From Arthrobacter sp. Soil764 (GTDB taxonomy: Bacteria > Actinomycetota > Actinomycetes > Actinomycetales > Micrococcaceae), in contig NZ_LMSI01000022.1 of assembly GCF_001428075.1 (NCBI RefSeq), forward strand, positions 62,001 to 126,000: a stretch of 64,000 nucleotides of DNA, in the 5' to 3' direction. Shown here piece by piece: positions 38,314 to 48,277 of the stretch. The translations under genes were made by a program, and so were the position numbers. Numbering within the stretch: position 1 is the stretch's first letter; every line of letters starts with the position of its first letter. The notes below the pieces were generated by a model. That model saw only the letters and a program-made list of their open reading frames with translations. It searched no databases and was not told the origin of the DNA.

Positions 38314-39686
38314 CCATGACGGACGATAACGGCACCACCGCAGGCCGTCTGGAAGACAAGGCCGGCAGCCATTCCACCGGAAGCGTGCCCGAAGCCTGGA
38401 CCGCAACCGGGGTACCGGCGGCGCCGGCCACCATCGACCCTGACCTGTGGCCCGGTGTTGCCCAGCCGCCGTCGGGCGTCAAGGCCGAAGTGGCCGGAAA
38501 GGCCGCCGGGCTGCTGTTCAAGGGTGCGGTCAAGCGGCTGCCGCTGCGCGTTGAATACCCGGACGGCTCGGTTCTGGGGACCGGCGGACCGGAAGCCCCC
38601 GTGATGACCATGCTGCGCCCCGCCGCCTTCGAGGCGCGGATCGGCGACAACGGCCTGATCGGCCTGGGCGAATCCTTCATGGCCGGCGACTGGGAAGCTT
38701 CGGACCTCGCCGCGCTGCTGGAAGTCTTCGCCGCCTCCGTGGACACGCTGATCCCCATGCCGCTGCAGAAACTGCGCTCGCTGTACCTGCCCCGGACCCC
38801 CCGCCAGGAACGCAACGCCGAACAAAACACCCGCAGCAACATCTCCCGGCACTACGACCTGTCCAACGACCTGTTTTTCAACTTCCTGGACGCCACCATG
38901 AGCTACTCCTCCGCGCTGTTCCCGGAGAAGGCGGGGCCGCTCTCCGACGTCCCATGGGACTTCCTGGCCGAAGCGCAGCGGGCCAAGATCGACCGGTTGC
39001 TGGACAAGGCCGGGGTGGGCGAGGGTACGCGGCTGCTGGAAATCGGTACCGGCTGGGGCGAGCTTGCCCTGCGTGCCGCCGCTCGCGGTGCCACCGTCTA
39101 CAGCGTCACGCTGTCCAGCGAACAGCAGGCGCTGGCGCAGGAACGCATTGAGGATGCCGGATACGCGGACCGGGTAACGGTGGCCCTGCAGGACTACCGC
39201 GCCGTGGAAGGCGAGTACGACGCCGTGGTGTCGGTGGAAATGATCGAGGCCGTGGGGTACGAGTACTGGCCCATCTACTTCCAGACCATCGACCGTGTCC
39301 TGGCACCCGGCGGCAAGGTGGCCATCCAGGCCATCACCATGCCGCACGGGCGCATGCTGGCCACCCGCAACGCCTACACCTGGGTGCACAAGTACATCTT
39401 CCCTGGCGGCTTCCTGCCGTCCGTCCGCGCCATCGAGGGCGTGACCCAGCAGCACACCACCCTGCGGGTTCGGGAGCGGATGGGAATGGGCGACCACTAC
39501 GCGGCCACATTGCGGCTGTGGGAGGAACGGTTCCTGTCCCGCTCCCGGGAGGTGGGCGAGCTCGGCTTTGACGCGGTCTTCCAGCGGATGTGGCTGTTCT
39601 ACCTCTGCTACTCGCGCGCCGGCTTCCAGTCCGGCTACCTGGACGTGCAGCAGATCGTGCTGGACCGCCGGGAGGCACAGCTCTAG
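38310..39686 (+). CDS. CFA synthase/UfaA1-like SAM methyltransferase
   Basis: Protein of 458 aa that should methylate unsaturated acyl chains. SAM site LLEIGTGWGELALRAAARG (about 242), HYDLSNDLFFNFLDATMSYSSALF, and SVEMIEAVGYEYW, where CFA synthases have an E-H-V motif. The Glu-Ala-Val change and its distance from the 17051 paralogue suggest a methyl-branch or methylene function rather than classical cyclopropanation. Third gene of the cluster. Confidence 0.88.
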   Translation: MTMTDDNGTTAGRLEDKAGSHSTGSVPEAWTATGVPAAPATIDPDLWPGVAQPPSGVKAEVAGKAAGLLFKGAVKRLPLRVEYPDGSVLGTGGPEAPVMTMLRPAAFEARIGDNGLIGLGESFMAGDWEASDLAALLEVFAASVDTLIPMPLQKLRSLYLPRTPRQERNAEQNTRSNISRHYDLSNDLFFNFLDATMSYSSALFPEKAGPLSDVPWDFLAEAQRAKIDRLLDKAGVGEGTRLLEIGTGWGELALRAAARGATVYSVTLSSEQQALAQERIEDAGYADRVTVALQDYRAVEGEYDAVVSVEMIEAVGYEYWPIYFQTIDRVLAPGGKVAIQAITMPHGRMLATRNAYTWVHKYIFPGGFLPSVRAIEGVTQQHTTLRVRERMGMGDHYAATLRLWEERFLSRSREVGELGFDAVFQRMWLFYLCYSRAGFQSGYLDVQQIVLDRREAQL

Positions 39687-39718
39687 CATTCGGGAGGGGC
39701 AAGAGGGAGGATTCGGGC

Positions 39719-40240
39719 ATGAAACTGAAGACACTGGCATGGACGACGGCGGCGACGGCCGCCACAGCAGCGGCCGGCGGAGTTGCCACGGATCCACAGA
39801 GCAGCTGGTACCTGGGACTGCGCAAACCGGACTGGCAGCCGCCCGCCATCGCCTTCCCGGTGGTGTGGACAGCCCTGTATGCGGACCTTGCGGTGACGTC
39901 CGCGGTGGCACTGGACAGGGCAGCTGAACTGGATAGGTCCGCTGACAGTCCCGGCCCCGTCAGGAAGGACCAGCGCCGCGAGCTTCGCGCGTACCGCGGT
40001 GCACTGGCGGCCAACCTGGTCCTTAATGCCTCGTGGAGTTGGTTGTTCTGGCGCTCCCGCCGGCCGTGGCTGGCAGCAGCCGAGGCTGCGGTGCTGGCGG
40101 CCAGCAGTGCCGACCTGGTGCGCCGGACGTACCGGCTGAACCGTGCCGCAGGGGTATCGCTGGCTCCCTATGCAGCGTGGTGCGGCTTCGCCACTGCGTT
40201 GTCCACGGCAATCGCCAGGCTTAACCACTCCGGCAGGTAG
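39719..40240 (+). CDS. TspO/MBR family membrane protein
   Basis: Protein of 173 aa with five membrane segments. Conserved TspO elements: WYLGLRKPDWQPP, PVVWTALYADLAV and ANLVLNASWSWLFW. TspO binds porphyrins and degrades or senses them under light and oxidative stress. It follows the CFA-type gene by 32 bases with GAGGGAGG upstream. Its presence hints that the lipid cluster belongs to photo-oxidative stress defence. Confidence 0.87.
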   Translation: MKLKTLAWTTAATAATAAAGGVATDPQSSWYLGLRKPDWQPPAIAFPVVWTALYADLAVTSAVALDRAAELDRSADSPGPVRKDQRRELRAYRGALAANLVLNASWSWLFWRSRRPWLAAAEAAVLAASSADLVRRTYRLNRAAGVSLAPYAAWCGFATALSTAIARLNHSGR

Positions 40241-40288
40241 CAGGTCCGGAGCCGATGCCGGTCTTGCCGGCCGGCGGCGCCGGACCAT

Positions 40289-40330
40289 GGGTCCTTCATC
40301 ACTATATGTAGTGGTGAAGGACCCTTTTTG
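40289..40330 (+). terminator. Intrinsic terminator after tspO gene
   Basis: A 16-bp stem (40289-40304 with 40309-40324, one wobble), a TATG loop and five T's. Ends the lipid cluster. Confidence 0.92.
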
Positions 40331-40464
40331 TTGGGGCCGGACGGGCGTGCGACACGCCGAGGATCACGACACGCTGATTGTGCATATGTGTCCAACCCCA
40401 TCCACAGGGTGTGGACCCAGAGGGCAAAAAACCCGCGATCACGGGCATTTTTACGGCTCATGCC

Positions 40465-40473
40465 TGTGGATTA
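40465..40473. promoter_or_regulatory. DnaA-box-like site upstream of nrdH
   Basis: TGTGGATTA differs from the reverse DnaA box TGTGGATAA by one base. A weaker CCATCCACA occurs at 40398-40406. DnaA control of nrd genes is known in E. coli, but chance matches are likely. Confidence 0.25.
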
Positions 40474-40532
40474 AAGGTGCATTAAATGACATACTTGTAA
40501 TACATCATCTTGGGGTTCCAAAGAGGCGTCTG

Positions 40533-40547
40533 CACTACATGTAGTAT
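40533..40547. promoter_or_regulatory. Candidate NrdR box upstream of nrdHIEF
   Basis: CACTACATGTAGTAT contains the 12-bp palindrome ACTACATGTAGT, close to the NrdR box consensus acaCwAtATwTwGtgt. A weaker ATACTTGTAAT is centred 44 bases upstream (about four helical turns). NrdR represses ribonucleotide reductase operons through paired boxes. Confidence 0.5.
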
Positions 40548-40608
40548 CTACATACAGCTGGACGGGGACACCGAACCAGCAAAGATTTCAACTAAGGGGA
40601 CAGGGACA

Positions 40609-40854
40609 ATGACCGTAACGGTTTACACGAAGCCTGCTTGTGTTCAGTGCAACGCCACCTACCGCGCGCTCGACAAGAAGGGCATCACCTACCAGAGCGT
40701 TGACATCTCCCAGGATGCCGAGGCACTCGAGCGCCTGAAGGCACTGGGCTACATGCAGGCTCCCGTTGTTGTCACCGACCAGGACCACTGGTCAGGCTTC
40801 CGCCCGGACAAGATCGAGGAACTGGCACTTTCCGCCGTTTCCTCCGTGGCCTAG
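40609..40854 (+). CDS. nrdH: Glutaredoxin-like NrdH redoxin
   Basis: Electron donor of 81 aa for class Ib ribonucleotide reductase. CxxC site CVQC (residues about 11-14) within [17 protein letters not shown], and the NrdH-specific SGFRPDKI near the C-terminus. ATG 40609 lies after AGGGGACAGGGA. First gene of the nrdHIEF cluster. Confidence 0.95.
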   Translation: MTVTVYTKPACVQCNATYRALDKKGITYQSVDISQDAEALERLKALGYMQAPVVVTDQDHWSGFRPDKIEELALSAVSSVA

Positions 40855-40903
40855 GAGTTCTGCTTTTCCTGCCGGCAACCATCAACCAGCTGAGGTGACT
40901 CAC

Positions 40904-41452
40904 GTGGCAGCACCAGCAGCACAGCATGACCACGAGGCCTTACCAGTTCACCAGGTTGTTCCGATCCACGCGGCTCAGCGCGTGGAGGTGTCCCCGCCGG
41001 CCGGGCCACAGAAAGAGGCTGCACCGGTTTCCACCGGCAGCCAGCTCATCTACTTTTCCTCCTCATCCGAGAACACCAGCCGCTTCGTCGCGAAGCTTGG
41101 CCGTGAGGTGGCCCGGATCCCGCTCTATCCAAAGGACGCACCCCTCCTCGCCACCCGGCCGTTCGTGCTGGTGGTGCCCACATATGGTGGCACCGGGGGA
41201 GAGGGTTCGGTTCCCAAGCAGGTCATCCGGTTCCTCAACAACGCGCAGAACAGGAAACTGCTCCGCGGCGTGATCGGTGCCGGAAACACAAACTTCGGGG
41301 ACAACTACTGCATGGCCGCGGACATCATCGCCGCCAAATGCCAGGTACCCCACCTCTATCGATTCGAACTTATGGGAACGCCGGAAGACGTTACCCGGGT
41401 CAACCAAGGATTGGACACATTTTGGACACGACTGTCGCAGACACAGAAGTAA
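40904..41452 (+). CDS. nrdI: NrdI flavodoxin-like protein
   Basis: FMN protein that delivers oxidant for the Mn-tyrosyl radical in NrdF. Core features: [34 protein letters not shown] and [12 protein letters not shown]. At 182 aa it carries an extra N-terminal segment of about 46 Ala/Pro/His/Val-rich residues. The start is GTG 40904 with TGAGGTG upstream; GTG 40895 is in frame too. Overlaps nrdE. Confidence 0.93.
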   Translation: MAAPAAQHDHEALPVHQVVPIHAAQRVEVSPPAGPQKEAAPVSTGSQLIYFSSSSENTSRFVAKLGREVARIPLYPKDAPLLATRPFVLVVPTYGGTGGEGSVPKQVIRFLNNAQNRKLLRGVIGAGNTNFGDNYCMAADIIAAKCQVPHLYRFELMGTPEDVTRVNQGLDTFWTRLSQTQK

Positions 41453-43593
41453 CCAGGTCCCAGAAGCCCGAGATGCCCGCCGCCTACAAGGGGCTGGGCT
41501 ACCACGAGCTGAACGCCATGCTGAACCTCTATGGTCCCAACGGCGAAATCCAGTTCGGCGCCGACCGAGAGGCCGCCCACCAGTACTTCCTGCAGCACGT
41601 GAACAACAACACCGTGTTCTTCCATGACCTGGAAGAGAAGCTCGACTACCTGGTGAAGAACCAGTACTACGAGCGCGAGACGCTGGACCAGTACACGATG
41701 AACTTCATCCGTGAGCTGTTCAACCGCGCGTACAAGAAGAAGTTCCGCTTCGAGACCTTCCTGGGCGCCTTCAAGTTCTACACCTCGTACACACTGAAGA
41801 CGTTCGACGGCAAGCGTTTCCTGGAGCGCTACGAGGACCGTGTCTGCATGGTGGCCCTGCACCTGGCGCGCGGCAACGAGCAGCTTGCCCTGCAGATGGT
41901 GGATGAGATCATCGAAGGCCGCTTCCAGCCGGCCACCCCCACGTTCCTTAATGCGGGCAAGAAGCAGCGCGGCGAGCTGGTCTCCTGCTTCCTGCTCCGT
42001 ATCGAGGACAACATGGAGTCGATCGGCCGCTCCATCAACTCCGCACTGCAGCTGTCCAAGCGCGGCGGCGGCGTGGCGTTCGCGCTGACCAACATCCGCG
42101 AGGTGGGCGCGCCCATCAAGCAGATCGAGAACCAGTCCTCCGGCGTCATCCCCGTGATGAAGCTCCTCGAAGACAGCTTCTCCTACGCCAACCAGCTCGG
42201 TGCCCGCCAGGGTGCCGGCGCCGTGTACCTGCATGCGCACCACCCGGACATCTACCGGTTCCTGGACACCAAGCGGGAGAACGCGGACGAAAAGATCCGC
42301 ATCAAGACCCTCTCCCTGGGCGTCGTCATCCCGGACATCACCTTCGAGCTGGCCAAGAAGGACGAGGACATGTACCTGTTCTCGCCGTACGACGTCGAAC
42401 GCGTCTACGGCATGCCGTTCTCGGACGTCTCGGTCACCGAGAAGTACTACGAGATGGTGGACGATTCCCGGATCAAGAAGACCAAGATCAAGGCGCGGGA
42501 GTTTTTCCAGACCCTCGCCGAGATCCAGTTCGAGTCCGGCTACCCGTACATCATGTTCGAGGACACCGTGAACCGGGCCAACCCGATTGACGGCAAGATC
42601 ATCATGTCCAACCTGTGCTCGGAGATCCTCCAGGTCTCCCAGCCCACCACGTACAACGATGACCTGTCCTACGCCGACACCGGCAAGGACATCTCCTGCA
42701 ACCTTGGTTCGCTGAACATCGCCAAGACCATGGACAGCCCGGACTTCGGCCTGACCATCGAGACGGCCATCCGCTCGCTCTCGGCTGTCTCGGACATGTC
42801 CAACATCACCTCGGTGCCGTCCATCGCCAAGGGCAACGACCAGAGCCATGCCATTGGTCTGGGCCAGATGAACCTGCACGGCTACCTGGCGCGTGAGCGG
42901 GTCCACTACGGCTCCGAAGAGGGCTTGGACTTCACTAACATCTACTTCTACTCGGTGGTGTACCACGCCGTCCGGGCCTCCAACCTGCTGGCCATCGAAA
43001 CCGGCCAGACGTTCGGCGGCTTCGAGAAGTCCAAGTACGCGTCGGGCGAGTTCTTCGACAAGTACACGGAGCACGAGTGGGTGCCTCAGACCGAGAAGGT
43101 CCGCGAGCTGTTCAAGAACGTCCACATCCCCACGCAGGCTGACTGGCTGGCTCTGAAGGCTTCGGTCATGGAGCACGGCATCTACAACCAGAACCTGCAG
43201 GCCGTTCCGCCCACCGGATCGATCTCCTACATCAACAACTCCACCTCCTCGATCCACCCGGTGGCGTCCAAGATTGAGATCCGCAAGGAAGGCAAGCTGG
43301 GCCGTGTGTACTACCCGGCGCCGTACCTGACCAACGACAACCTGGAGTACTACCAGGACGCGTACGAGATCGGCTACGAGAAGGTCATCGACACCTACGC
43401 CGCTGCCACGCAGCACGTGGACCAGGGCCTGTCGCTGACGCTGTTCTTCAAGGACACCGCCACCACCCGCGACATCAACAAGGCCCAGATCTATGCCTGG
43501 AAGAAGGGCATCAAGACCATCTACTACATCCGTCTCCGCCAGCTCGCGCTGGAAGGGACTGAGGTTGAGGGTTGCGTTTCCTGCATGCTTTAG
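41422..43593 (+). CDS. nrdE: Class Ib ribonucleoside-diphosphate reductase alpha subunit
   Basis: Catalytic subunit of 723 aa reducing ribonucleotides. [27 protein letters not shown], the radical-site NLCSEI and the terminal redox pair in CVSCML are present. It lacks the long ATP-cone of class Ia enzymes. TTG 41422 is chosen ([31 protein letters not shown]), overlapping nrdI by 31 bases; ATG 41473 would shorten it by 17 residues. Confidence 0.95.
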   Translation: MDTTVADTEVTRSQKPEMPAAYKGLGYHELNAMLNLYGPNGEIQFGADREAAHQYFLQHVNNNTVFFHDLEEKLDYLVKNQYYERETLDQYTMNFIRELFNRAYKKKFRFETFLGAFKFYTSYTLKTFDGKRFLERYEDRVCMVALHLARGNEQLALQMVDEIIEGRFQPATPTFLNAGKKQRGELVSCFLLRIEDNMESIGRSINSALQLSKRGGGVAFALTNIREVGAPIKQIENQSSGVIPVMKLLEDSFSYANQLGARQGAGAVYLHAHHPDIYRFLDTKRENADEKIRIKTLSLGVVIPDITFELAKKDEDMYLFSPYDVERVYGMPFSDVSVTEKYYEMVDDSRIKKTKIKAREFFQTLAEIQFESGYPYIMFEDTVNRANPIDGKIIMSNLCSEILQVSQPTTYNDDLSYADTGKDISCNLGSLNIAKTMDSPDFGLTIETAIRSLSAVSDMSNITSVPSIAKGNDQSHAIGLGQMNLHGYLARERVHYGSEEGLDFTNIYFYSVVYHAVRASNLLAIETGQTFGGFEKSKYASGEFFDKYTEHEWVPQTEKVRELFKNVHIPTQADWLALKASVMEHGIYNQNLQAVPPTGSISYINNSTSSIHPVASKIEIRKEGKLGRVYYPAPYLTNDNLEYYQDAYEIGYEKVIDTYAAATQHVDQGLSLTLFFKDTATTRDINKAQIYAWKKGIKTIYYIRLRQLALEGTEVEGCVSCML

Positions 43594-43612
43594 GCTTCAA
43601 CTAAACGTGCCA

Positions 43613-43650
43613 GTACGACGGCGGGTGCCCGCCCGCCGTCGTACGCTTTA
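43613..43650 (+). terminator. Hairpin between nrdE and nrdF
   Basis: A 13-bp perfect GC-rich stem (43613-43625 with 43632-43644), a 6-base loop, then GCTTTA. It may attenuate or stabilise the nrdE message rather than fully end it, since nrdF follows 42 bases on. Confidence 0.7.
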
Positions 43651-43656
43651 ACTTAG

Positions 43657-44661
<1,005 letters not shown>

Positions 44662-44695
44662 GTCCGGCTTTCATCATCACCAAAGGCTGCTGTTC

Positions 44696-44730
44696 GAAAC
44701 GGCCCCGCACGTCCAGTGCGGGGCCGTTTC
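44696..44730 (+). terminator. Intrinsic terminator after nrdF
   Basis: A perfect 15-bp stem (44696-44710 with 44716-44730) with a GTCCA loop. The 3' arm ends CCGTTTC. Confidence 0.85.
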
Positions 44731-44769
44731 AGCGTGGAGCATGTTTCAGAGCCAGGGGCTGTGATTCCC

Positions 44770-44919
44770 CTAGAACAGCGGCGAGGACACCGCGGGCATG
44801 TCGCCGCGTGGAGCCGGGAACCGCCCTGCCAGCCGCAGCCGGGCGCTGCGCGCGGCGAGTGCGGCGATCTCTTCGGTGCTGAGCAGGTCCGCCAGGTTCC
44901 GCCGTAGCTTGCCGGTCAT
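44770..44919 (-). pseudogene. 3'-end fragment of an SCO1664-family gene
   Basis: Translating the minus strand gives MTGKLRRNLADLLSTEEI...FPAPRGDMPAVSSPLF-stop. This aligns with the last 49 or so residues of the intact protein at 56969-57739 (LGRNLADLLSAEEIAAL...GDMPAVPWPLF). Nucleotide identity is about 116 of the first 130 bases by hand alignment. The upstream part of the gene is absent and the frame breaks near 44920, so this is a remnant. A 74-aa open frame on the same strand (44729-44953) is out of phase with it and not supported. Confidence 0.8.
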
Positions 44920-45204
44920 CGGACCCAGCCATCAAGTCGTCCAGTCCGCCCATCCGTCACCCCTTGCCTACTCACGCTAATGCTTGGCCGGCGGGAGCAA
45001 GAGAGTTGAGCGAACCTTCACGGCTGTATCCGGCCAGCTGGCTTTGCAGGAGCCGGCGGGTAGTTGAAGTCTCGATCAAGGCTGGTTGAATCCCTTGCTC
45101 CGGGAGGACCACCCCGCTTGGATCGGTTCATGAGGACACCCCCGGGCAACCATCTGACTGTTGGCGCCGTGACCATCGAGGCCGCGAAGATCCGCAGAGT
45201 GAAT

Positions 45205-46185
45205 ATGAACTCCATCATCGACCTAGGATTCTTCTGCGCCCCTGCCCCGGGCTCTGCGCTGCCCGCTGTTGCGGACGTCAACGACCTCATTGCGGGGATT
45301 TCTCTTCCTTCGGTGCCCCACCAGCGGTTCCATGCCGTACAGGTCAGCCAAGGAATTGCGATTTATGTGTCTCCGATTTCTCCCAGCTACGCTGTTCGGA
45401 TCGCGCAGACCATCGCCGAATTGCTACAGCCTTTGGGCTTCACTGGGAGTATCACGGCATGCGCGGACAGGCCCGGTCCCCGGCCCCGCAAGCGGCCGCG
45501 GTTTGCCTACAACGCCTCCATCTGCGCACCTGACGCCGCGTTCGACAACGACTGGATGCCGCTGGCATCCCGGGCCGTGAAAGACAACCAGTCGTGTTGG
45601 GCCGTTGGATCGCCGGCGTTCCCGGCCTTGGTGGATCGCCTGACCAGGTGGGCTGCGGACAACACCACAGGCCCGATCCTCGCGGGCCTCCACTTCACGA
45701 TGACTCGGTGCGAGCCCGATCAGGCCGCCGCAGTACTCAAACAGTGCTGTGGAGATGTCGGATGGGCCAATCTGCTCTTTCCCACCAAACACGGTGACTG
45801 GTACGCGAACTTTTCACGCGAGGGGTGGATTCATGTCGGAGTCGAGTACAAGGACGGGGCACCGGACGGCCTCAACGTTCTCACTGCGTTGCTCCAGGAC
45901 CTGGCGCCGTTGTACGACTACGCCGCAGTCACGCTCAACCATTTCGGGGCCGTCACACCGAACAGCGTGATGATAAGCCCGCATGTTCCAGGCCCCTCAG
46001 ACTCCGAGTTCGCAGCTGATCATTCCTTCGTGAAGACGCTGGTACCCGGAATTTTTGCCTTTCAGGTTCTCGGACAAAAGGATGGTGATCTCCCGGACCC
46101 CGAAGGCCTGGTGGGGGCGCCGCGAGCGCTTCCCCGACACTGGCTTCGATGCCCTACGAGAGGCAAACAAGGACCTGCTTGGTAA
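45205..46185 (+). CDS. Unknown protein, probably frameshifted near its 3' end
   Basis: Protein of 326 aa from ATG 45205 (MNSIIDLGFFCAP); the frame is open back to 45064 but that part looks non-coding. Alpha/beta composition, Trp/His/Cys-containing core (HFTMTRCEPDQAAAVLKQCCGDVGWANLLFPTKHGDWYANF). After the A-run at 46076-46079 the +1 frame reads MVISRTPKAWWGRRERFPDTGFDALREANKDLLG... to a stop at 46220-46222, more protein-like than the annotated tail. A one-base indel is therefore likely. The style resembles toxin-immunity proteins of accessory loci, but no family is assigned. Confidence 0.6.
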   Translation: MNSIIDLGFFCAPAPGSALPAVADVNDLIAGISLPSVPHQRFHAVQVSQGIAIYVSPISPSYAVRIAQTIAELLQPLGFTGSITACADRPGPRPRKRPRFAYNASICAPDAAFDNDWMPLASRAVKDNQSCWAVGSPAFPALVDRLTRWAADNTTGPILAGLHFTMTRCEPDQAAAVLKQCCGDVGWANLLFPTKHGDWYANFSREGWIHVGVEYKDGAPDGLNVLTALLQDLAPLYDYAAVTLNHFGAVTPNSVMISPHVPGPSDSEFAADHSFVKTLVPGIFAFQVLGQKDGDLPDPEGLVGAPRALPRHWLRCPTRGKQGPAW

Positions 46186-46222
46186 ATGGGCCGGGCCGGT
46201 CGCACGGCCCGACCCTGCATGA

Positions 46223-46567
46223 CGGCCATGCAGCCGCGACTAGCGAATAAAGCGAGCATGACAAGGGTTGCCAGGGTCGAACTATTGGCCGTGGAAGGGC
46301 GCGTTTCCAGCCGCATGCCGGGCGCGAATCTGCAGCTTTGGGGATACGTCTACGTGCCCCTTGACAAGCACCCCTCTTTGTCCTTATTGGACACGCTGCG
46401 TATCAAGTTCGGACGTATTGATAGTTCCCACGCGCCGAACACGGCGAATGACCGAGCGGGATCAGCTCGCGCTATTTGCGGCATGCGCGTACGGGTTATC
46501 CTTGCGAAAACTGGCGCCCGGCTTGCTCCGCTGATGGCCTGACGTCCAGCCTTGAGTCTGCTGCGCG
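46223..46567. other. Stretch without a supported gene
   Basis: Short open frames exist (for example 46268-46534) but have no binding site or family features. Base composition is less GC-rich than the core regions. Confidence 0.4.
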
Positions 46568-47338
46568 ATGGAGGTAGTGGTTGTGACGGAATATGACGTG
46601 CTTGCCGAGGTGTACGAATGGCTCATCTGGGATGCAAAGTTGCCTCCCGCCGAGTTTGCTGCGTCGTTCGATGACGTCCTCAGTCTCCTGCCGTCGAACG
46701 CTCACGTCCTCGACTGTTCGTGCGGAACTGGACAGTTGGCGGTTGGCCTCGCCGGTCGTGGCATGCAGGTTGTCGCAACTGACGCCAGCGAAGCGATGGT
46801 TCGCCGGACTGCAGAGTTGGCTGAGGAGTTCGAGGCCACCGTCCGGGCCGTGCGGGCGAACTGGGAAGAGTTGCCCGACCATTTCGAGGACGAGACGTTC
46901 GACATGGTGTTCTGCGTTGGCAACTCGCTTCACCATGCCGCGGGCGCGACAGGCAGGGGTGCTGCTTTGAAGTCGATGTCACGGCTTCTGCGCCCTGGCG
47001 GGCGCTTGGTGCTGACATCCCGCACTTGGGAACTCGTGAGGGCCAGAGGGTCCCGGCTGGACATCTGGGACCGACTCGTCCGCCGGAACGGTCGCGATGC
47101 CCTCGTGGTCTACCGCTGGGAGATTGCGCCGCATTGGGAGGATAAGCACCACATCGAGATTGCTATCGCCCAAGTTGATGCGACTGGGCTGGTTCTTGTC
47201 CGCTCGGAACTGCTGTCCTGCTGGCCCTATCGGTACGAGGAGCTCGAAGTCGAGCTGCACCGGGTTGGACTCCGGACGGAACTGAGCACGTTCGATCTTG
47301 AGGCCGAGAACTACATGGTGGTCGCGGGCAAGGTATAG
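46568..47338 (+). CDS. Class I SAM-dependent methyltransferase
   Basis: Protein of 256 aa (251 if GTG 46583 is used). SAM motif HVLDCSCGTGQLAVGLAGRG (about 43), acidic loop VVATDASEAMV, motif IV-like FDMVFCVGNSLHH and RLLRPGGRLVLTSRTWE. It belongs to the Methyltransf_11/25 type, with small-molecule or unknown substrate. Isolated within the accessory island. Confidence 0.82.
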   Translation: MEVVVVTEYDVLAEVYEWLIWDAKLPPAEFAASFDDVLSLLPSNAHVLDCSCGTGQLAVGLAGRGMQVVATDASEAMVRRTAELAEEFEATVRAVRANWEELPDHFEDETFDMVFCVGNSLHHAAGATGRGAALKSMSRLLRPGGRLVLTSRTWELVRARGSRLDIWDRLVRRNGRDALVVYRWEIAPHWEDKHHIEIAIAQVDATGLVLVRSELLSCWPYRYEELEVELHRVGLRTELSTFDLEAENYMVVAGKV

Positions 47339-47640
47339 AAGCCGGGGTCTTGGTCCCTGGCCGGTCCGCGCGGTTGCTCACAGGACGCTTGCGCCCTCTC
47401 ATCGGCGTGGGCTCAGGTGATCAACGCTACGCCTCGGACGAGGAGTCCTGCTGAGTGCATTACGGCGAGCGGACACGGCATTCTTTCATGGCGTAGGAAA
47501 TCAATCTCGACAGCGAGATCGTGGCAACGAAAGTTCTTCAGCAGCGAAGCGCAGGCTCAAGGCCTCGGGAAGAGGATCATGATCACAACGTCCCGCCTTA
47601 CTCACAGATGCCTCGAATGTGTCAGTCATGGAGGCCGGCT
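47339..47640. other. Stretch without a supported gene
   Basis: No frame here has a credible start, binding site or protein-like composition. Confidence 0.4.
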
Positions 47641-47803
47641 GGGCCAAAACGCACGTCCCTCACACCCAGCAGCTACCCAAGATAAGAGGGGCATGTGGCG
47701 CATTGGCCGGCAGGATCTTGAGGACTACATCGCGGAGGCGTACCGGCGCACCGCTGAACGCATCGCTGCCGGCGAACTGCAGATGACGGGTCTGAGGCTG
47801 AGG
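47641..47803 (+). pseudogene. Remnant of a small HTH/excisionase-type DNA-binding gene
   Basis: The frame encodes RGMWRIGRQDLEDYIAEAYRRTAERIAAGELQ. It matches the C-terminal half of BldC/excisionase-like MerR-fold proteins, in which a beta wing (...GRGxWRIxxxxLExYI) is followed by a helix. The preceding N-terminal helix-turn-helix is not recognisable and the frame continues into unrelated sequence. A decayed gene, not a functional regulator. Confidence 0.45.
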
Positions 47804-47813
47804 CAGACTAACG

Positions 47814-48164
47814 GTGACTGGTTCAATTGCCGACCGGCCCGAACCCCTCTCGGTGGGAGTCATCGTCGGCGGGTTTACTGTCGAGAGCAGGATATGGCGG
47901 GACGCTCTCGTGCGGCTATCGCGGGCCGTGTCAGGTATACGAAATCACCTTGATTCAAGCTTGAACATCAACGTCGAGTTCCAAATACCTGGACATCTCA
48001 TCGCTCCTGATTTCCAGGGAATTCGCACCGGAATGTTCCGGAAAGCCGATCGCCTCCTAAAGATTCAGGTAGCCGTACCGGTTAATCCACCGAATGACCC
48101 GTATGCGTATGGCGTGCAGGCCATGAGAGATGCCGTTGACATCGCTGAAGCCTGGTCCGTGTGA
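47814..48164 (+). CDS. Hypothetical protein
   Basis: Protein of 116 aa. The C-terminal 65 residues look like a conserved alpha/beta unit (INVEFQIPGHLIAPDFQGIRTGMFRKADRLLKIQVAVPV...AMRDAVDIAEAWSV). The N-terminal part is less convincing, and the GTG start overlaps other frames. Family not recognised; small fold and location suit an immunity or accessory protein. Confidence 0.55.
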   Translation: MTGSIADRPEPLSVGVIVGGFTVESRIWRDALVRLSRAVSGIRNHLDSSLNINVEFQIPGHLIAPDFQGIRTGMFRKADRLLKIQVAVPVNPPNDPYAYGVQAMRDAVDIAEAWSV

Positions 48165-48277
48165 CGGCATGTCGAACTCGACCCTTCACCGTTACGGTCA
48201 CTGCTCGCCATGCTGCGAATCAATGGCGAGCAGAATTACTCAGACTGCAAACGCATGACCGCCGGTAACCCCGGAGG

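Noticed and set aside
40301-40312. NrdR-box-like ACTATATGTAGT inside the tspO terminator loop
   Set aside because: It is explained by the terminator's own symmetry and lies about 230 bases from the better candidate.
46268-46534. Possible small gene ending MTERDQLALFAACAYGLSLRKLAPGLLR
   Set aside because: The tail looks protein-like but the rest does not, and there is no start with a binding site.
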